Below, piece by piece: positions 1 through 10,895 of a DNA stretch of 64,000 nucleotides (position 1 is its first letter; each line of letters starts with the position of its first letter). Below the pieces are notes generated by a model. The model saw only the letters and a program-made list of their open reading frames with translations, was not told the origin of the DNA and searched no databases. This stretch comes from Lucinisca nassula (lineage: Eukaryota > Mollusca > Bivalvia > Lucinida > Lucinidae): assembly GCA_963580285.1 (NCBI GenBank), contig OY757023.1, positions 129,798,027 through 129,862,026 of the forward strand. The letters are read 5' to 3'. Made by a program: the position numbers and the translations under genes.

Positions 1-30
1 GTTCATTCTTACGTTTAGGCCTATAAATTA

Positions 31-198
31 GGGGATAGCTGTTTTCAAAATTGTGATTTGGGGAGGTAAATCGGAGGTTTTACGGTCGGAAATTTCGTTT
101 TACGGCGACGCGTCAGCGGAGCCGTAAAACGTAATTTGCGACCGTAAAACCGACGATTTACCTCCCCAAATCACAATTTTGCAATACAGTTATCCCCA
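31..198. repeat. Long foldback hairpin
   Basis: GGGGATAGCTG...CAAAATTGTGATTTGGGGAG pairs with CTCCCCAAATCACAATTTTG...CAGTTATCCCC, with the inner stem TTTTACGGC / GCCGTAAAA. Confidence 0.8.
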
Positions 199-414
199 TT
201 CTAATGCACTTATTCACTTGTTTTGTTTTCAAAATGTTGTTTTGCCCAAACCGGCAAGTACAGTGAGCTGCGTAAAACCAAATGCCAGCCAATGAAAAGC
301 GACGTTACATGATGACGTCGGGTTTCCGACAGTATATCGCAGAATATACTGTCGCAAATTTTTGACGTTATCCAATCAGACGTCGCGTTAAATAGGCTAC
401 GCAAGTGCATTAGA
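197..414. mobile_element. MITE with 14-bp inverted ends
   Basis: ATTCTAATGCACTT at the left and AAGTGCATTAGAAT at the right. Inner palindrome GACAGTATATCGCAGAATAT. Shares its left edge with the hairpin at 31-198. Confidence 0.6.
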
Positions 415-517
415 ATAATTCTTCAAAGTATCATTTTTCGATGACATAGTTGGAATTATAAATTTGTGGATTTTATCGATGTGTAAACACTGATAAAATC
501 CACAAAAATGAAATTCA

Positions 518-773
518 CATCACGAAAACACACCTATATAAATCTGACCCCCTTGAACCCCACGTTTTATGGTAAAACTGGGGTTTACATGGGTATACTT
601 TATTTTTCTAATTTATGCTCTGAAGTATAGAGTGTGGGTACTTATTAGACGAGTAAAGAGTACACACAATTTATATTTTGAAGTAAGAAAATTATCACAA
701 ATTTTCGTTTTAAAATGTTCGTTTTTTCGGCGATAATATCGCAATGCATTTATATAGGCGCGTTTTCATAATG
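518..773 (-). mobile_element. hpB hairpin element
   Basis: Ends CATCACGAAAACACACCTAT and ATAGGCGCGTTTTCATAATG are inverted copies. The central palindrome is degraded but recognisable. Confidence 0.75.
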
Positions 774-1763
774 ATTCCTATACTAAATTATCTAAACTAT
801 ATGGCTATTAGGAGCTACTGGAAGATGACTTCCTTAGAGATTCAGGGATTCCAGAGGCCGAGTTAGAATTAGCCATGCTAAACGAGACATCCGTGTTCGA
901 GCTATCGATATTTCTTTGTATTTATCGTGCAAATATACGAAAACACTGAGCGACAATGTTTGTGAAAATCACAACATTAACCATCATGAAGTAACAACAT
1001 GCCATCCCATTTGTTGAAGGGTTTACCGGCTGTGGTCCGTTACAAAAGTCTGTGACACATTTTGATAAACACACTTGGTTAATCCCGTCATACACACATC
1101 TTGTTCTGTTATTAATGCTGAGTTCATTTAACTTCCTGTATCTTTCTATGTGCTCAGCAGTACTAAACGAAAATGACGTTCCGTCGCTACAGTCCCGTAT
1201 CTCGCTTACTACGTCACCTTAAAAAAAAGACTGAAGTAAAAATAAAAATAAAATAAGACGATAAAAACATTGGTAGCTCTGGTTGGAGTGGTTGGCTGAG
1301 GCGAAGGTGTCGTGTGTATTCCCAGCGGGCACATGACGTAATTGTGACGTCACATCAACGTCGGTACAACGTCCACAAGAAACAGTTAGATCCTGAGCAG
1401 ATGCCGCGTTCTGTGGTGTCTGATCTGGGTCTTTTCAAGCTTTATACATGACCATGTTTATGACCTCATAACGAAGAAATAGCGTGGATATAAATAACAT
1501 TTACCTTGATTTCAAACAAATCAGTGAGTCAGATGGACATAGCAAAGTAAAGTTAATGCCTTTAATAACTTGTAGACGACTGATAAACAATCGACTGACA
1601 ATTCACAAGCATCATGAGCCCATCATGACAAGAACTTTCGAGGTCTAGGGGTTGTGACAAGGTGAGATACCTGACCCTGACCCGGCGATATGATTAATCT
1701 TTAGCGGCTCGAATCTGCCCAATAATAAGATTTCCGAGCCATTGAAGTTTTACTGAATGTGTT
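774..1763. other. Intergenic stretch without recognised gene
   Basis: AT-rich, no convincing exon. Contains a CCCAGCGGGCACATGACG stretch (about 1320-1340) that resembles a common GACGT-rich dispersed repeat edge. Confidence 0.4.
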
Positions 1764-2505
1764 CATTACGAAAACACGCCTATACAAGATACAATAATTT
1801 TATTGCGAATTTTCGGCCCACGTAGGAGCATATAAAGAGGCACATTATAAAAATGGATAAACCAAGTAGACAATCAAGAAAAGAATTCCAAACGCCAGAG
1901 GCATGAAACAAAACAAAACGACGAAAAAACTGGAATACCCAGTGTAAATGATATCTGAGTGATATCATCATGCTCCTAAGTATTGGGACAAACAGTCCTA
2001 CCAAAACAGTGAAGACCCAGATCAGGAGCAGTCTGGTCAGGGTCCTCACTGTCTGCCACTCCTTGCCGTGTCATGAAATAAATTTGTCATAACTTTATCA
2101 AAACTTCATAAGTATTACACCAAGCCTTCAAGGTGTCCCAATCTTCAGGATCCCTATGGCAGTATAAACTCCTTGAGATGTTTAATATGACGCTAAAGCA
2201 TATTATGCACTATAAACTCTTCTCCTGTTTATGTATGGAACGAAGTTATCATGTGCAAAAATTGCACAAATACAAATACATTGTAAACTTTACCCCCGAA
2301 AAATAGATTTTTTTAGATGAAAAATTGTGATAATTTTCCTTATTTCTGCTCAAAATATAGATTGTGGGTACACGTTAGAATCGCCTCACAATCTATAGTT
2401 TAGAACAGAAATAAGAAAAATAAGGTTTACCCCTGTAAACCCCAGTTTTACTATATAAAAACGGGTTCGAGGGGGTCAAAATTATACAGGCGTGTTTTCG
2501 TGATG
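1764..2505 (+). mobile_element. hpB element interrupted by a 482-bp insertion
   Basis: The left end CATTACGAAAACACGCCTAT is at 1764-1783. The rest of the element resumes at about 2270 and ends GTGTTTTCGTGATG at 2505. The interruption is flanked by ATACAA on both sides. Confidence 0.8.
1788..2269. mobile_element. Unclassified 482-bp insertion with 6-bp duplication
   Basis: The insertion is bounded by ATACAA at 1782-1787 and 2270-2275 within an hpB copy, which restores to ATACAAATACATTG. An 89-codon minus-strand ORF (1780-2049) rich in hydrophobic residues crosses its edge. I think that ORF is a chance frame. Parts resemble other dispersed repeats (GACCCAGATCAGGAGCAGTC-like). Confidence 0.55.
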
Positions 2506-2593
2506 GATCGGGTAAAAACAAAACGTACTTCCACTTCTTCTTTATCTGACAAAAAAAAAAAAAAATCTCCACAAACATATATGTAATTGTAAT

Positions 2594-2750
2594 AAAGTGC
2601 GTAATATACAACTGGTTCGAGCCTGGCTCGTATCACTCTTGAGATGCCAAAATCTGTAAATTATTTTGTGAAGGCCACTCGGGTTGCCCTTTTTGCCCGC
2701 CTCTGCTTAACGATCGGCTCGAAATAAGTGAAATAATGTTAAAAGAACCA
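2594..2750 (+). repeat. SINE fragment, second tRNA-SINE family
   Basis: GGTTCGAGCCTGGCTCG, then GCCTCTGCTTAACGATCGGC. Its end touches the hpA copy at 2751. Confidence 0.55.
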
Positions 2751-3015
2751 CATCACGCTCACAAGTCCGAAGAATGAACACCCCCTTACACCCCACTTTA
2801 TACAGAGAAATCAGGGGTTTACGGGGATATACAATATTTTCCTTATTTCTGCTCCTATTCATTGGTTGTGGGTACTCGTTAAAACCGCCTCAATGAGGCG
2901 GTTCTAACGAGCACACACAACCTATGTTCTGGGTTAAAATAAGGATAATATCACAAATTTTCATCAGAAAATTTGCCTTTTTAGAGGTTTGAAAAATGTA
3001 CTGTATCTCGTAATG
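2751..3015 (+). mobile_element. hpA hairpin element
   Basis: CATCACG...TCTCGTAATG ends enclose CCCC/GGGG stem-loop and central palindrome AACCGCCTCAATGAGGCGGTT. It lies between two related SINE fragments. Confidence 0.8.
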
Positions 3016-3017
3016 CT

Positions 3018-3140
3018 GTTGCATGAAGACCACTCCGGGTGGCCCTTTATTGCCCACCTCTGCTTAGCGGTCGGCTCGACAAAAGTGAAATGATCTTAAA
3101 AAGCAGCGTGAAGCCGAAAAAAGAAAGAAAAAAAGAAGAA
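3018..3140 (+). repeat. SINE fragment, second tRNA-SINE family
   Basis: ACCTCTGCTTAGCGGTCGGC and a purine-rich tail. It lacks the B box. Confidence 0.5.
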
Positions 3141-3361
3141 AGAAAATGCAGAAATGTACAACTTACCCAGCTGACTTTTATATATCTCAATAAAGCAAAT
3201 ATTATCATTGCCTACAGAGCAGTTTCTAAGCAGCCGTGAAGTACGTTCTTTTCGAGCTTCCAGATATATATTGTAATTTCCACATTTGTCATCAACACCG
3301 TTGTCTGCACAGAAATAGCAGCGGAGGGCCAACATTGGTGGCACTGAAATAATGGATAAAG

Positions 3362-3859
3362 ACATTACGTTAACATACCCGTGTGACATAGCGCATTCTT
3401 TCGTATCTCAAAAATGGCCACTATTTGTGATTTTTTCTTATTTATACTTCGAACATAGGTTGTGGGCACGGGTTAGATGCGGTTCTAACGGGTATACACA
3501 ACATATGTTAAGGAGCAGAAATAAGCAAAGTAATCTATAACCCTTTTAACCCCAGTTTTCCATTATGGAAACATGCCTATACAAATACACTGAGAATTTT
3601 ACTGCCGAAAACATGAAAATGTAAGATGAAAAAATATGATATTTTTCTTATTTTTGCTTAAAATATAGATTGTGGGTACACGTCAGCAAACTGTATTTTA
3701 GAGCAAAAATAAAAAAAATAAGGTTTACCCTTGCAAACCCCAGTTTTACTATATAAAAGCGGGATTCAAGGTGGTCAAAACTATATAGGCGTGTTTTCAT
3801 GATGTCTATATAAACTAGGGTTTAGAGGGGTGTTCATTTCACGGAGTTGTTATCATGAT
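3362..3859 (-). mobile_element. hpA element interrupted by hpB
   Basis: Reverse hpA from CATTACGTTAACATACCC. It is split after CCCAGTTTTC by the hpB copy at 3561-3804 and resumes TCTATATAAACTAGGG. Confidence 0.75.
3561..3804 (+). mobile_element. hpB element nested in hpA
   Basis: Ends CATTATGGAAACATGCCTAT and TAGGCGTGTTTTCATGATG. The palindrome is mostly deleted. Removing it restores hpA TTTTC|TCTATATA exactly, with no duplicated base. Confidence 0.8.
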
Positions 3860-3992
3860 TTAATGTGAAACTTTTTATGGCTCGAAGACCGCTGACTCGG
3901 ATGTAGCATACCTGTTCTTCAGTCCTTATGAAAAATGTCCCGTAACTGCAACAATTCATATACGACTATTGGACACACTTTTGGGAGAATCG

Positions 3993-4090
3993 ATGAGTGA
4001 GTGAGTGTTTGAGTAATACTTCCCACCAACAGCTAAGGTCATACGGAGACGGGACCTCGGTTTCAAGACTCATCCCAAAGTCTGGGAGAA
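3993..4090 (-). repeat. Truncated copy of the 50.56-kb SINE
   Basis: The complement of its body (TTTGAGTAATACTTCCCACC, GACGGGACCTCGGTTT) is present without the tRNA head. Confidence 0.65.
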
Positions 4091-4487
4091 TCGATGAGGA
4101 CGGTTAACACGACATACTGTATATTCAAAAAGAACTCTCAATGATATCGCTATTATGTCTCCTGGCCAGGCACTTTAAATAACCTTAGTGGTTCGTACTA
4201 CTCCTTTGTCGAACAAAGTTCCACGGTTCCTGAAGTGTTCCAGCCATTGATGTATCCATCCAAACTGAATGTCAGACAGTGAAGATATGGATCTTCACTG
4301 TTTGCAATGGTATTGGTTGTTGCGTTCAGCGGGATAAGTGTTAAGAAAATGGGAATGACGTTGGAACTGAGACAAGAAAATTTCAGGCAAGTTTCAGTTT
4401 AGTTTGTTTCATGTTGTCTCTAATCTGAAATCGAGCCTGAGATTTTCTACAGGTACAGTAAACTGCCTATACATGTATTTTATTTTG

Positions 4488-4767
4488 TTTGTATTGCTTT
4501 AACGGCTCAATCAATACTATTGTAGGTAATATTTGAGCCGGTCATCTTTTCCTGGACAGGCTTATACGTAAGCGGTTAACCAGTGCAGTGCACATTCTTT
4601 CGCCAGAAACTGGCCACTGCCCTGCTTGAATCAGCGGAAGGGAGAGAATGACAGAAATAATTTCATGATCAATCTCCACGAAAGAATGTTGCCGATCGCG
4701 GCAAGTAACGAACCCGCGTCCTCCTGATCACCGGTCAGACGCGTATCCGACTGAGCTACCGAGCCCC
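4488..4767 (-). mobile_element. tRNA-derived SINE
   Basis: The minus strand starts GCTCGGTAGCTCAGTCGGAT (A box) and has GACGCGGGTTCGTTAC (B box), like a tRNA head. A body with CTGGTTAACCGCTTACGTAT and a CAATACAAACAAA-type tail follow. A run of 18 C/G abuts the head. It is not a functional tRNA because it runs straight into the SINE body. Confidence 0.8.
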
Positions 4768-4925
4768 CCCCCCCCCCCCCCCCGAAAAAAATCCTATATT
4801 AGAACCATCTTTGGGACTATTATTCAAAAGTGGTCTTAACATTGGGTGTAGAAAATACAAAGAAAGAAGAACTAAAACTTTTGAATATGTTTTATAAGAA
4901 GACTTAGTCTTAAGTGTAGCTGGTC

Positions 4926-5120
4926 TTAAGGGGAAAGGGAACGCCTAGCACATTTTCCCGCCATTTTTCAAAGGGAGACAACTTTTGGGTTGCCTGGTCG
5001 CTTTCTATAGGCTCAGTCCCACTGAAAATAGGGACAACTTTTAAAGGAAATAATTTGCTCCTCGGGACATGATTGAAAGGGGAGACAAAAATATTTTGGA
5101 GGTGTACCCATTCCCCTTAA
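4926..5120 (+). mobile_element. MITE 'CATTCCCCTTAA' family
   Basis: TTAAGGGGAAAGGGAAC at the left and CCCATTCCCCTTAA at the right, with GGGAGACAACTTTTGGG inside. Confidence 0.65.
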
Positions 5121-5139
5121 TAGCGGAATTCTACTGAAT

Positions 5140-5255
5140 ATAGAATGTACTTTTTTTACATATTGCTTCAAAACATAGACTGTGGGTACCCGTAAGAAGA
5201 TTCTAATGCGCACCTACAATCTATTTTTGATGCATAAATATGAAAAAAGATTGAT
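5140..5255 (+). repeat. hp-type relic
   Basis: A degraded centre (AACATAGACTGTGGGTACCC, then inverse ACCTACAATCTA) has no recognisable ends. Confidence 0.45.
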
Positions 5256-5357
5256 CATAAGAACAACGTGATTATACAACTATGGAGGAAAGCATTACAC
5301 AACGTGGGCCAATAATTATACTGCAACCACATCCATTACATAGAGGATCTTACATGA

Positions 5358-5478
5358 GTGTTCATGTATTATTGAATTTATTAAACGAGTTGAGGAAAAG
5401 GGATAAAATGCGAGGCTTTGCCGAGCATTTTATCCCTTTTCCTCAACGAGTTTAATAAATTCAATAATACATGAGCAC
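5358..5478. repeat. 121-bp near-perfect hairpin
   Basis: Arms of about 55 bp (CATGTATTATTGAATTTATT ... AATAAATTCAATAATACATG) around GCGAGGCTTTGCCGAGC. Part of a longer AT-rich element rich in GACGTCGT motifs (to about 5700). Confidence 0.88.
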
Positions 5479-5744
5479 GAATGCAATATTCTATTTATCA
5501 TATGACATTAAAACGCATTTTATTCACAATTGTTTACGAAAATATCAATATTCCGCCATTAGTAAACGCGACGTCGTTAAGGACGTCGTACACGTAACGT
5601 TACGGGACGTATCTAGCTAATTTGCATATTTAATCCACTAGTGGATTATCGAAAAGTAATACATGGCGTTATCACACTCTCAGACGCGACGCCATATGAT
5701 ACAATAACATATACGTGGGCTTAAATGCCGTCTTTCATACCTCT

Positions 5745-5915
5745 GGAAAAATATTCAATATCTAACTTATTTTTAGACCAAATATAGATTGTTGGTGCTC
5801 GTTCGAACCGTCTCAATGAGACACTATTTAGAGCAAGAATAAAAATATTGGACACCCCCGTAATTTCCACTTTTCTCTATATAAAGTGGGATTTAGAGGT
5901 GTGCGTTTTGCAAGG
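5745..5915 (-). repeat. hpA relic
   Basis: This relic keeps a partial palindrome (AACCGTCTCAATGAGAC), TTTCTCTATATAAAGTGG and the GGTGTGCGTTTTGCA right side. Confidence 0.5.
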
Positions 5916-6069
5916 ACTTTCTAACCAGATGGTATTGAATCCTCGAGTAGAGTAGGGTACCTTAATGTGCTCTGTATGCCAATTAGAAATTGCCATACTT
6001 TGTAACCGTAGCTAGCTACATATGCATTTGAAGGTGGTTGCAAATTTATGCTAAGACGTGTATTTATGT

Positions 6070-6240
6070 TAACGCTGACCGCCGCTGTGGGTTCGAGCCT
6101 GGCTCGGGTCACGTGTAAGACGCCAAGTTCTTCAACCGAAGGTCAGGTGATTTTTCTCCGCCCACCTCTGATTAACGATCGGCTCGATATGAGTGAACTA
6201 ATCTTATAAAGGCCGTAAAACGAAACCAAACAAACAAACT
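6070..6240 (+). repeat. SINE 3' part with B box (second tRNA-SINE family)
   Basis: GGGTTCGAGCCTGGCTCGG resembles a tRNA B box. It is followed by CCACCTCTGATTAACGATCG and tail AAACCAAACAAACAAAC. Confidence 0.6.
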
Positions 6241-6707
6241 TTATGTGAAACTGACAGGAAAACGGCATAGTTTCTATAGGAAATGGAGATAATAAGGTAA
6301 AAACCGGCCGAAGGCGGCTTTTAGTCCTTATAGCGTTTAGTCCCTAGGGACGATGGAACATGCTGTGTGGGACAGAGAAAGGAATCCAGATGACAATACA
6401 AAGGGATATTTTTTGTCCCTCGGGTCAGGAAGATAGAATCAGTCTACAGTACAGATAATCCTGTACCAGAGGGTCAACAGATGTTGCTGGAAACGAGATT
6501 TGGTCAAGTTTTCAATTTACTCCTGACACAAAATAGCTTACCTACCTAGAATATACAAATACAGCAACCGTAGTATGGTCCTATAAAAACGTATCATTAT
6601 CATAAACAACAAATTAGAAGTAGTCCAATAAGAATACTTGAATCGCTTAAAGTTTGTCACATTTGACTAGCACGCCTATGTAAGATAAATATATATTTCA
6701 TGCCAAT

Positions 6708-7298
6708 CATTACGAAAACATCACGTGATCAAGTCCGTGAAATGAAGACCCCCTAAACCCCACTTCATATAGAGAAAACTGGGGTTTATGGGGGTTTACA
6801 TTATTTTTCTTATTTCTGCTTCAAGACATAGGTTGTGGGTACTCGTTAGAATCGCCTCAATGAGGCGGTTCTAACGAGCACCCACAACGTATGTTATGAG
6901 TATTTATAAGAAAAATATCACGGATTTTCATCAGAAAAGCAGCCATTTCGGAGATTTGAAAAATACATTTGTAGCACGGGTGTGTTATCATAATGACACG
7001 CATATTCAAATAATTATATTGAAAATTTTACCACTAAAATGACAATTTTCAGATAAAAATCTGATATTTTTCATACTTCTGCCCAAAACATAGATTGTGG
7101 GTACTCGTTTGCACCGTCTCCGTACCCACAAGCTATGTTTTATTGTGTGTACTCGTTTTCACGGCCTTTGCGAGCGGTTCAAACGCATATCCACAATTTA
7201 TGTTTTTGAGCAGAAAAAAGAAAATTGATGTACGAGTATATCCCTTCAACCCCAGTTATGATAAGGGGTCCAAATTATTTAAGCATGTTTTCCTGATG
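6708..7298 (+). mobile_element. hpB element interrupted near its left end by hpA
   Basis: It starts CATTACGAAAA, is broken after 11-13 bp by hpA (6719-6995), resumes ACACGCATATTCAAAT and ends TTTTCCTGATG. Its centre holds two partial palindrome copies. Confidence 0.75.
6719..6995 (+). mobile_element. hpA element nested in hpB terminus
   Basis: Full copy from CATCACGTGATCAAGTCC to GTGTTATCATAATG, with an intact central palindrome and CCCC/GGGG stem-loop. Confidence 0.85.
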
Positions 7299-7309
7299 AT
7301 AACAGCGCT

Positions 7310-7440
7310 TCTGAGATATCCATATTGTATTTCTTATTGTTTGCTCCAAAAAATCGTGGGTACTAGTTAGAACCGCCACAGTGAAGCGGTTCTTATCAGC
7401 ACCCATGATGCATATTTGTGAATAAAAAAGGAATAACAAT
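7310..7440 (+). repeat. hpA relic
   Basis: Centre fragment with AACCGCCACAGTGAAGCGGTT flanked by degraded arms. Confidence 0.45.
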
Positions 7441-7949
7441 ATTCTCGAAATCCTTTTTTTTCTCTGCATTAACGCATTAACGTTAGGATAATCCATCAAG
7501 TACATCTGAATAAGAACATATATAGTGCGCGCTCGGCGTTTATCTATTCTGTCTACGTATACATGTAACTAGCATAATTGCATTGCTAATGTTACGTCAG
7601 ACAAGGTGGTACTTGAAGTCAAAATGTTAAAATGTCATTTGCGCCAAAGAAACAGAAAAAACAAACTGATAAATAAGGGCAAACATTAAATTGGAATAAA
7701 TAACAAGCGCACTTGTAAACATTTTACTCACAGTCATGACATGCCATTTTTCCCGCTTGATTGTATGATGCAATGGTAACATCTGCAGACATTGCACTCG
7801 TGCAATGATTTCCGTGATTTGTAAACACCCACTTTATACAGACAGAAACGCAGAGCGTTGCCATTTATATCAGTTTTCTTAGTTTTGTACAAAAACATGC
7901 CGGATACTGGGTATTTGGCACATCAGCTGATAAAGACTCTTGTTCTAAA

Positions 7950-8159
7950 TACAGTGAAATTCCACTATTAAGACCACCAAAACTTAAGACTAATTCTGCT
8001 TTAAAAAGCTTATTTAGAAGAGTGCAGTTACATTTTCTTCGTGCTTTCTCCACAGAAGGTCCCCTGGTCAGGGACCATCTTTGGGACTGTTCAATAGTCG
8101 TCTTTAAGACCACTATTGAATAGTCCCAAAGGTGGTCTTAATATAGCAATTTTACTGTA
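7950..8159. mobile_element. MITE with TACAGTGAAA/TTTTACTGTA ends
   Basis: Ends TACAGTGAAATTCCACTATT / ATAGCAATTTTACTGTA, with an inner hairpin GACCATCTTTGGGACT / AGTCCCAAAGGTGGTC. A related relic is at 4790-4925. Confidence 0.7.
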
Positions 8160-8309
8160 CTATGTTTGCTGCCAGAAACAAATGTCGCACATTTGCATTC
8201 ATAACTTTGTCTTTTTGGCCAATAAAAGAAAGCACATACAGGAGATATCCGAAGGGATATGATTTTTCTGTTCTAAATATTAAGATGATTAAGATATTAC
8301 CAGTGTGCT

Positions 8310-8500
8310 AAAAAGTGGTATCTTTCGTATCTCTAGAACTGTAATTTTTCAAATGAAACTTTTGTTGTTGTTTCTTGTCTAAATATAAGATGTGTGTGCG
8401 CGTCAGAGCGCCTCATTGAGACGGTTCTATGTGTACCTACAAACTATATTTTTTGGCGAAAAAAAAGAGAAAATACTATATACCGCTGTCAAGTTGTCAA
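8310..8500 (-). repeat. hpA relic
   Basis: Degraded reverse copy with GAGCGCCTCATTGAGACGGTTC and one recognisable side (TTTCGTATCTCTAGAACTG). Confidence 0.45.
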
Positions 8501-8523
8501 CCCAACTTATTATCTTTATATTA

Positions 8524-8806
8524 CATTACGATGACACAATCGTGCGATATAGTGCATTTCTCACGGCTACAAAATGGCTTCTTTTCTGATGAAAATCCGA
8601 GTTATTTTTCTTTTTTTACACTGCTAACATAGGTTGTGGGTGCTTGATAGACCGCCTCATTGAGGCGGTTCTAACGAGTATAAAAACCTATGTTTTGGAG
8701 CAGAGATAAAAAAGCAATGATTACCCCGTAAAACCCATTTTTCTCTATATATCATCTGGGGTGGGGGTTAAGTGGGTGTTTATTGCATATACTTATTTAC
8801 GTGATG
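8524..8806 (-). mobile_element. hpA element
   Basis: Starts CATTACGATGACACAATCG and ends TTTACGTGATG, with palindrome ACCGCCTCATTGAGGCGGTT. It is followed by a short duplicated tail (8807-8850) resembling an hpA right end. Confidence 0.75.
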
Positions 8807-8933
8807 AGTGGTTTACTGGGGTGTTCATTACACGGCATTGTTAACGAGTAAATAACATTCAGTAGTTTTGGAAGAATCATCATTCAATAATAGTGCAAAG
8901 GCAGGTTGGCCTTATACTGAAACCAAAACAATG

Positions 8934-8936
<3 letters not shown>

Positions 8937-8965
<29 letters not shown>

Positions 8966-9123
8966 GTTGTTCTTGTTGTTGTGTTGGCAGTGGAATCGTT
9001 TTTTATGGTGGTGCTGTTGCATTTTGCATCTTAAGAAATGTACGCACTTATATTTTGTGTGTACGAAAAAGAAAAATCATTATTATTATAAGTAGTAGTA
9101 GTATAAGTAGTAGTAGTTCTACT

Positions 9124-9167
<44 letters not shown>

Positions 9168-9172
9168 GCAAC
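8937..9172 (+). repeat. Trinucleotide microsatellites (TTA)n and (TAG/CTA)n
   Basis: A TTA run at 8937-8966. Inverted AGT-then-CTA runs at 9084-9172 can fold on themselves. Frames across them encode homopolymers and are not genes. Confidence 0.9.
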
Positions 9173-9499
9173 TACTGTATTTTAAGCAATGTACACGTTG
9201 CATGTATATTTTGTATTCATGTACAAGAAAAATGAATCGACTCGACAGTTTTAATCTCTCACGTAGTTTGTTTGGGGCATGACCTCTTGAAACCGACGTG
9301 CTTAGTTTCAAGTGATAAACAATAACTTGATACACATTTAAAAACAGTACGTGTAAGGCCAAACCATAATTTTCTCATTGTATCTTCATTAAGAAAGAAA
9401 ATATTCTCTTTCTATCAGGTTGTGAAGACACATTGCGAGGTATCTATAACATATTCAAGGCGCAGGCGGGTATAAAATACCGGTGTAGCATGTTAACAA

Positions 9500-9650
9500 G
9501 TCCGTGTAATGGACACCCCTATAAACACCACTTTGTAGAGAAAACTTGTGTTTACAGGGGTAAACATTCTTTTTGTTGTAAGACATATGTTGTGGGTACT
9601 CGTTAGAACAGTTAGAGCACCCATAACCTATGTCTGAAGTATAAACACGA
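9500..9650 (+). repeat. hpA partial copy
   Basis: Left half from AACAAGTCCGTG with the CCCC/GGGG stem-loop. The centre has lost the palindrome loop. Confidence 0.55.
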
Positions 9651-10132
9651 ACCAAATCAATGACTTAAAACGACGCCCAATGATACAAAAACTAAATAAG
9701 TAGATAAATAAATAAACAAATAACGGAGTGGATATTTGTAGATAGCCGAAAAGCGTTAAAACAGCTGTTTGCAGTCAACAGAAATAGGCAAAAACATTAA
9801 AATGGCTATTCGCAGTCCACTGCAGATAGCCAAAATACGTTAAAATGGCGATCAGACACTACACGTTAAACTGCTATTAATTTCTGTATACCTGCAATTT
9901 ATATGCGCGCCCATCGAAGACTTGGATCAGCCTGCTCGCATCCGCGCAGTCTATTCATAGTCTTCACTCTGCGTTCTTAAGCCTGTTGAAAGCACATGCC
10001 ATCTTTTGGTCGTTCATCAAAAACAGCCATTGGTTTTAATTAAAGGTATTCTGAGGTAAAAGTAGTTTAAACAAAACAAGTACATGGTATGTATAACAAA
10101 CCAAACACAGCGTTGTCCAAGTAGGCAGAAGT

Positions 10133-10344
10133 TTAACCCTTATCTTGCTGTTCACGACAACCCCTATCTTTGCAACAGTGTAGATCCAGATCAGATGGCT
10201 TCTGAAGAAGCCATCTGATCAGGATCTACACTGTTTGCCATTTAGTTTATGAATTTGTAGGAATAAATTACATCAAGTAATCTGATTGGTTCATAGTCAG
10301 AGATGGGTGTGGCTAAAATGAATATTCAGCAAGAGAAGGGTTAA
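10133..10344 (+). mobile_element. TTAA-flanked MITE (piggyBac-like target)
   Basis: TTAACCCTTATCTTGCTG at the left, CAGCAAGAGAAGGGTTAA at the right, and an internal hairpin GATCAGATGGCTTCTGAAGA. Each end carries TTAA. Confidence 0.75.
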
Positions 10345-10461
10345 GATATCTTGATTTGAGATTACCGAGAGTCAACTAAATACGATTATCTAAACGTTAT
10401 TTATTCACTTGTTATCGAATATGAAAAGTGCATTTATCGTTTGTTACGGCTCATGTTAACA

Positions 10462-10655
10462 GTCTATCTTGCTTGTTTGTATTGGAAATTAACGGGCTAG
10501 TCAACCCTTTTTTGGTCATATCGAGACGGCCAGTTTACCTATCCACACTTTTCCTGGGCAAGCTTATACGTAAGCGGTTATCTAGTACATTGCAAATGCT
10601 TTCGCCAGAAACGACATTCGCCCTTCTGAAGAAAATGACCTCGATCGTGATTTCG
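10462..10655 (-). repeat. Diverged copy of the same tRNA-SINE body
   Basis: Shares GCTTATACGTAAGCGGTT, CTTTCGCCAGAAAC and an intact downstream order with the 4.5-kb SINE, without the tRNA-like head. Confidence 0.6.
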
Positions 10656-10895
10656 TAATCAGTTTTACCGTTTCAAATTTACGAGTAAATAATAATACAT
10701 GTACAAGTGTAAAACGCACTAAAAAGATTTAACTGTTTGGTATTTCTTACTTGTACATGAAACATGAAATAAAACCTTAATCTTCGTTTGCACTGTTGAT
10801 ACAAGTTTAGTCTTGAAACTCCGGGATTCATGCTTCAAGTGAGAAAGTTCCCTTGTTATATATACACGGAGTCATGTAATTATGACGAGTCACGC

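Noticed and set aside
1780..2049. 89-codon minus-strand frame with membrane-like segments
   Set aside because: It starts in hpB sequence and crosses an insertion junction, and has no splice context or recognised motif.
4690..4767. Possible functional tRNA gene on the minus strand
   Set aside because: It has A- and B-box-like motifs, but it continues into a SINE body and a poly-C run, and no clean acceptor-stem pairing is visible.
8893..9362. Frames of 104-129 codons
   Set aside because: They translate trinucleotide microsatellites (poly-Tyr, poly-Ser, poly-Leu) and are low-complexity artefacts.
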